Below are positions 59,901-64,000 of a DNA stretch of 64,000 bases, piece by piece. Both the position numbers and the translations under genes were made by a program. The stretch is from JAXLWB01 sp046328715 (GTDB lineage Bacteria; Chloroflexota; Anaerolineae; Caldilineales; Caldilineaceae). The DNA lies in contig JAXLWB010000035.1 in NCBI GenBank assembly GCA_046328715.1, forward strand, positions 1-64,000. Direction: 5' to 3'. The notes under the pieces are model-generated. The model was not told the origin of the DNA and did not search any database. It was given only the letters and a program-made list of their open reading frames with translations. Each line of letters starts with the position of its first letter. Position 1 is the first letter of the stretch.

Positions 59901-60533
59901 GCGACCATCACGACAGCCAAGTGCTCATCCCTGCGTTGCGGGTGAGAGCACATGGCTGTCGTGATGCGCATACGCGTGGTGGAAGATCGAGCACTTGGCT
60001 GTCGAAATGGTCATTCGTGCAGTGGAAGAACGAGCATTCGGATGGCGTAGTGGTCATTCATGCATCGGCGGATCGAGCACTTGGGTGTCACGATGGTCAC
60101 TCATGCGGCGCAGGATCGAGCACATGGGTGTCGTAATGGTCATTTGCGCGTTGCGAGTCGCGCACTTGGCTGTCGTGATCGTCATTCGTGCAGCGCAGGA
60201 GTGAGCACTTCGCTGTCACGCTCGTCATTCACGCACCGGAGGATCGAACACTTGGGTGTCACGATGGTCATTCGTGCGGCGGAGGAGTGAGCACTTGGCT
60301 GTCGTGATCGTCATTCATGCGACGGAGGATTCAACACTTTGGTGTCGTAGTGGACATTCGTGCGTCGGCGGATCGAACACTTGGGTGTAGCGATGGTCAT
60401 TCATTCGTCGGCGGATCGAACACTTGGGTGTTACGATTGTCATTCGTGCGGCGGAGGAGTGAGCACTTGGCTGTCGTGATCGTCATTCGTGCAACGCAGG
60501 AGTGAGCACTTGGGTGTCACGATCGTCGTCATC
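59901..60533. repeat. 43-base tandem repeat array, about 14 units, with one inverted unit
   Basis: The word GAGCACTTGG (with variants) recurs at 59946, 59989, 60032, 60075, 60118, 60160 and then every 43 bases to 60504. Each unit also has TGTCGTGATSGTCATTCRTG. At 59901-59927 a unit lies in reverse orientation and pairs with the first forward unit across a 15-base loop. Units vary by about 10-25 per cent. There are no unique spacers, so it is not CRISPR, and 43 is not a multiple of three. Confidence 0.8.
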
Positions 60534-60723
60534 ATGACAACAGTTCGCGCATATGGCCCTGTTAACGAACGTGGACACGTCGTGCATAATTTGCAAACTT
60601 CCAGGAAAGATCGGCGTAATGTAGGTTGCCTGACAGGTTTGATAGTGATAGACTAACAGAAAAACGTTAGTTTTGGCTTCTTCTTACCTTTGCATCTTAC
60701 TTGGGTGGCTGGCAAGTGGAGAC

Positions 60724-61270
60724 ATGTCACAACCTCATAACGAAAGCCAAACTCGCCAGCAGATCATCGATCAACAACTTCTCAAAAGTGGCTGGAGTGT
60801 GGCGAAAGGCAACCTAATTGAAGAACTGCAACTGATCCGTGATGTTCCATCTACGGCGGAAGTCAGCGCGGTTGCCTATCGGGCGGGTGACGAGTTTGTG
60901 GATTATGTGATGTTGGGGCAGGATGGCAAGCCGCTTGGGATTATTGAAGCCAAACGGAGCAGCCGTGATGCATTGGCAGGTAAACGCCAGGCGGCTGACT
61001 ATGCCGACTAGATTGAGGCAGGCTATGGCACCGATCCCTTTATCTTTCTGAGCAATGGTCAGCAGTTATGGTTTTGGGACCGCACAGGTTACCCATTGCG
61101 AAAAATCAGCGGCTTTTATATACCCAATGCTCAACGCGGCTGCGGTGCGCACGGAAGCCGAAAAGGAGGCCACTCGCCAGTTAGTCGCCAAGCGCAAGGC
61201 CGCCAAACAGGCAGCGGCAGAGGCGGCGGCCCAGCAAGTGGGTGGCGAACCGCCAGTTGTGCTTCGTTAG
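60724..61270 (+). pseudogene. Remnant of a type I restriction enzyme R subunit (HsdR)
   Basis: The N-terminal nuclease part of HsdR is recognisable: NESQTRQQIIDQQLLKSGWS, VDYVMLGQDGKPLGIIEAKR (with the D-EAK catalytic residues) and DYAD. A TAG at 61009 then interrupts the chain, which continues in frame as IEAGYGTDPFIFLSNGQQLW. After about 61130 the frame shifts, and only a short helical tail (TEAEKEATRQLVAKRKAAKQ) remains, so some 700 or more residues of helicase are missing. No hsdM or hsdS is visible. It lies next to the tandem repeats, in a region that appears to be losing genes. Confidence 0.75.
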
Positions 61271-61335
61271 CCGCAGCGGTTGCTTCCTACTGCGTCGAAA
61301 GCGTGTTACTGATCTCTAGGTTAATCGTGAATACT

Positions 61336-61412
61336 GTTATTTCGACCGTAGGGAGAAATCTTCGAGTTGTACTACAGGATTTCTCCTCAAAAAAGCCCTC
61401 GTCGAAATGACA
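61336..61412. repeat. GTCATTTCGAC-type intergenic inverted repeat, copy 2
   Basis: The ends TTATTTCGAC and GTCGAAATGAC, with inner arms GGGAGAAATC and GATTTCTCC, give a two-level hairpin. It is related to 9864-9928. It lies between the HsdR remnant and the haem-binding gene's terminator. Confidence 0.65.
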
Positions 61413-61440
61413 TCTTGCGTAAGTCCTGAAAAATAAAGAT

Positions 61441-61474
61441 GAAAGCCGCAGCCATTGGATTGGCTGCGGCTTTC
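61441..61474 (-). terminator. Rho-independent terminator of the haem-binding gene
   Basis: A perfect 14-bp stem (61441-61454 with 61461-61474) with a six-base loop. On the minus strand it is followed by ATCTTTATTTTT. It lies 23 bases beyond the stop. Confidence 0.88.
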
Positions 61475-61496
61475 GTTTTATCGAAGACTGATAGGA

Positions 61497-61973
61497 TCAC
61501 CCACCAAAGTTCCGTCGTTCCCGTTTGACCGGCGGGTCGTTGGCATAGGTGGCCTTCAGCCCTGCAAGCAATGTCTGGGTTTCCTCGGCACTCAGTTTGG
61601 CATCCGCATGCATCAGCAGATAGTCCCACAGCGGCATTTCGCCCCGATCCAGCACCTTTTGAATCTCATCAAAATCCTCGTTCGGCTGGGTCCAGTCGGA
61701 GAAATTGAGGCGACCCCGACCTTCGTCTACATGGTTGGCAACCCGGACTGAAACGGGTGCTACGTAGGAATACCAGGGCCAGGTGGTTTCGTTGCTGTGG
61801 CAATCGAAACAGGCGCGCTTGGCCAAATCACGGGTGGCAGGGGAATCCCACTTGACTTCCTGCACTACAGCCGGATTACTGCGGTTGATACCAACCAATG
61901 AATAAACTTGCAACAATGCCCAAATCACAACTAGGGCGATGACAATTCTTTTTACCCACTTCATGTACTTCAT
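61497..61973 (-). CDS. Membrane-anchored haem-binding domain (cytochrome c-like) protein
   Basis: A 158-residue protein with one N-terminal membrane helix (IVIALVVIWALLQVYSLVG) and an exported haem-binding domain of the Haem_bd family. The haem c motif is CFDCH, followed by the family signature SNETTWPWYSYVAPVS, then HVDEGRGRLNFSDW and RGEMPLWDYLLMHADAKLS, whose methionine and histidine may supply the distal ligand. Such proteins are thought to carry electrons or sense redox state. It lies 96 bases downstream of the P-type ATPase gene on the same strand, with a palindrome between and a terminator after. Confidence 0.88.
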   Translation of the reverse strand: MKYMKWVKRIVIALVVIWALLQVYSLVGINRSNPAVVQEVKWDSPATRDLAKRACFDCHSNETTWPWYSYVAPVSVRVANHVDEGRGRLNFSDWTQPNEDFDEIQKVLDRGEMPLWDYLLMHADAKLSAEETQTLLAGLKATYANDPPVKRERRNFGG

Positions 61974-61991
61974 TCCTTTCTGACGATTAAT

Positions 61992-62068
61992 TTATGTAGG
62001 GAGGAGGGGAGATAAAGAGCTAAGAGGATGTTTGACTCCTCAATTCCTTATCTCGCCACCTCCCCACT
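61992..62068. repeat. Word palindrome GGAGGGGAGATAA / TTATCTCGCCACCTCCCC
   Basis: Left and right halves pair imperfectly across a GAGGATGTTTGACTCCTC inner stem. It fills the gap between the P-type ATPase and haem-binding genes. Confidence 0.5.
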
Positions 62069-62069
62069 A

Positions 62070-64000
62070 CTATAACTCTTCAATCTCCAGCCCTAAGAAG
62101 CGCTCGAAAAGGTGAGAGCGCCAGATAGTGCGGATGATGAACATCCAAACAACCACTGCACCGAGAATGGCAGCGTAGACATAGAATGGTTTCTCAAGCA
62201 GACCGAAATAGGTGCCGATGCTCGGTACGATATAAACCAGTTGAAACGCCACCAAGAGGATGGCGGCCAAAATTCCGGGGCGTTTATCCTGACTGACCCG
62301 TTTGCGCCAACCCGTGAAGAACTGGATCGGCGGCTCTAGAAACAGCAGCAGCAGAAACGCTGTATGTGATACAAAGATGGAAAGTGCCCCCTGCGCCGCA
62401 ATCGTACCAAAGGCATCGCTAAAGGCCGGATCATCCGGGCTGACACCGGTATATTCACTGTAGCTGGTGAGCAAGGTATCAGGAATATTCATGGGGTTAC
62501 TTGTTGTGGTCACTGTGGCGGTGCTGCTTAATGTAGTGCTCGTGACTGCGCTGCTAGCAACGGTGTCGGTAATCACGCTGTTGTTGGTTTGTCCAGTGGT
62601 TGCCAATGGACCACCACTGGCATTGTTATAATCTGCCAGATAGATGCCCACGCCCATCAACATCGTCAACAGGGCAACCGGTAGGACAAAGCGCACCAGC
62701 GATTGCAGGATATTTGGCTCTACAGTGCGCGGTTTGGCCCACAGCGTTAGAAAGAAGGCAGGAACGCCGACGGTAAAGGTGGTCAGCGCAACCTGGGACG
62801 GATCAAAAGGGAAGTTAAGTCCGACCATGGTGACAGCGATGATGAGGAGCGTCGTGGTTGTCGAGCGGGCCAGGAAGAGATAGAGAGCATTCGACATGCC
62901 CGAGATGATGCGGCGACCTTCGCTAAAGGCGGGACGGAGCGCCTCGAAGGAATCGTTGAGCAGCACCATGTCGGCCACGTTGCGGGTGGCGCTGCTGCCT
63001 GACTGCATGGCAATACCCAGCGAGGCTTTTTTGAGCGAGAGCACATCGTTGACACCGTCGCCCATCATCGCCACGTATTTGCCCCGGCGCAAGAAGGAAT
63101 CGACCAGTTGCTCTTTCTGTTGCGGCGTAATCCGACCAAAGATCGTGCATTCATCGGCAGCTTGATCAAACTCACCCGGACCCATTGCTGCTAGTTCTGG
63201 GCCAGAGACAGCCTTGATATCGGCAGGCAGGCCAGCCTGTTTGGCCAGGGCAGCCACCGTATGCGGGCTATCACCAGAGATCACCTTGAGGGCAATGCCC
63301 ATTTGCGTAAAGTCGGCAATCGTCTCTTTCACTTTGGGGCGCAACTCATCACTGAGACTGACGAGGGCCAGTGGCGTGAGCGGTGGCAGATCGATGCCTT
63401 GCAACTTGTTATGGAAGGTCGTGACACCGGGCGCATGGGCAAAGAGCAGCACACGCAGCCCTTGATCGGCCCAATTGCGCATCTGGCGCATCAGCGCGCC
63501 GTTGGGTGAGATCGCCTCGGCGGGCAGGTTGTCTTTGAGCATTTCCACGGCGCCCAACACATACAAGCCGCTGCGTTCGGTTTGATGGAAGGCCAGGCCG
63601 CTCCATTTGCGTGAAGAGGCGAAGGGTACTTCATCGCTCACCAGGCGCACTTCGCCCTGGGTGCCGGCCAGAATCGCCTCGCTGGTCTGGTTACGCGCCG
63701 AGGCGCTGCGTACAAAGTCGCCGAGCGCCGCCTTTACCGATGCTTCACTTTCGTTGCCGAGCGGATAGACAGCGTTGAAGAGCAGGCGATTGGCGGTCAG
63801 TGTGCCAGTTTTGTCGGTACAGAGCACGTTGATGTTACTCAGCGATTCCACAGCGTTGGTCTGTTGCACCAGCGCTCCTTGCTGACCGACCTTGGCCGCG
63901 CCCAGCGCATAGGCGACGACGATCATCAGGAAGAGGCCGTAGGGCACCTGGCCGGTCAAGACGGCGGCGATCTGCACCAGGCGAATGTTGCTCAGCCCTT
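62070..64000 (-). CDS. P-type cation-transporting ATPase, C-terminal two thirds (5' end outside window)
   Basis: The frame is open to the right edge of the window, so the start is missing; 642 residues are visible. The phosphorylation motif is LCTDKTGTLT, the hinge and P-domain motifs are MGDGVNDVLSLKKASLGIAM, and VISGDSPHTVAALA lies between. Six C-terminal membrane helices follow. A Ser/Thr-rich insert of about 60 residues (for example DTVASSAVTSTTLSSTATV) sits in the loop after the first helix of that bundle and would face outside. The transported ion cannot be told; calcium- or magnesium-type pumps are closest in layout. It is followed by the haem-binding gene. Confidence 0.85.
   Translation of the reverse strand, partial: GLSNIRLVQIAAVLTGQVPYGLFLMIVVAYALGAAKVGQQGALVQQTNAVESLSNINVLCTDKTGTLTANRLLFNAVYPLGNESEASVKAALGDFVRSASARNQTSEAILAGTQGEVRLVSDEVPFASSRKWSGLAFHQTERSGLYVLGAVEMLKDNLPAEAISPNGALMRQMRNWADQGLRVLLFAHAPGVTTFHNKLQGIDLPPLTPLALVSLSDELRPKVKETIADFTQMGIALKVISGDSPHTVAALAKQAGLPADIKAVSGPELAAMGPGEFDQAADECTIFGRITPQQKEQLVDSFLRRGKYVAMMGDGVNDVLSLKKASLGIAMQSGSSATRNVADMVLLNDSFEALRPAFSEGRRIISGMSNALYLFLARSTTTTLLIIAVTMVGLNFPFDPSQVALTTFTVGVPAFFLTLWAKPRTVEPNILQSLVRFVLPVALLTMLMGVGIYLADYNNASGGPLATTGQTNNSVITDTVASSAVTSTTLSSTATVTTTSNPMNIPDTLLTSYSEYTGVSPDDPAFSDAFGTIAAQGALSIFVSHTAFLLLLFLEPPIQFFTGWRKRVSQDKRPGILAAILLVAFQLVYIVPSIGTYFGLLEKPFYVYAAILGAVVVWMFIIRTIWRSHLFERFLGLEIEEL

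Noticed and set aside
59225..60505. Several open frames of 60-90 codons in the repeat zone
   Set aside because: They arise from repeated units without stops, lack ribosome-binding sites and change frame with each unit.
59901..60533. CRISPR array
   Set aside because: The whole 43-base unit repeats with gradual variation; there are no constant repeats alternating with unique spacers and no cas genes.
1..64000. tRNA, rRNA, riboswitch or replication origin
   Set aside because: I saw no cloverleaf, rRNA segment, known riboswitch core or DnaA-box cluster by reading; a covariance-model search would be needed to exclude small RNAs.

Overview
The window looks like a chromosomal segment from a member of the Chloroflexota, probably a Caldilinea- or Anaerolineae-like lineage. 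The GC content is moderate. The phylum call is an inference from gene style: fused sigma/zinc-finger proteins beside TPR-CHAT genes, secreted proteins ending in a short FLPL/YLPL tail, STAND regulators, and a MoxR/DUF4129/DUF4350 block. No rRNA, tRNA or CRISPR array was seen.

0-36 kb is mostly ordinary and well preserved. It carries the end of ilvE; a run of small metabolic enzymes (DinB-like, nitronate monooxygenase-like, APH-like kinase, PhzF-like, methyltransferase, GNAT); ftsH; a rhodanese; a threonine dehydratase-like enzyme; and a TIM-barrel sugar isomerase. Then comes a GrdB/PrdB-like gene on the minus strand with an in-frame TGA in a UxxC context and a bacterial SECIS-like hairpin just after it, so it is a probable selenoprotein. 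Next are three divergent complex I antiporter-like membrane genes, xseA, an SH3b lipoprotein, a vanadium haloperoxidase-like protein, ftsK with an upstream membrane sensor, a P-loop protein, an enolase-superfamily enzyme, and the MoxR block.

33-53 kb is the most interesting part. A fused sigma factor/zinc-finger protein is followed 2 bases later by a TPR-CHAT gene whose CHAT half is broken. After it lies a cluster of secreted proteins: a broken propeller-clostripain protein, small signal-peptide proteins, a Cna-B-like repeat protein, a 1061-residue propeller, and a DM9-repeat protein. Six near-identical two-part promoter-like boxes (GCCGAAAA, 13-14 bases, CATCTCT), plus one degenerate copy, stand upstream of these genes. 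Four of them directly follow a rho-independent terminator. Four of the secreted proteins share the C-terminal tail [IVL][FY]LP[VL][VI]x[KR]. I read this as one regulon of exported proteins, possibly run by the neighbouring sigma factor with CHAT protease control.

53-64 kb holds a STAND regulator split into NB-ARC and TPR genes, a methyltransferase/SnoaL/NTF2/oxidoreductase group separated by repeated hairpin elements, a repeat-rich zone (154-base units, then about fourteen 43-base units), an HsdR remnant, a haem-binding-domain protein, and the 3' part of a P-type ATPase gene cut by the window end. Intergenic palindromes made of short repeated words recur through the whole window.
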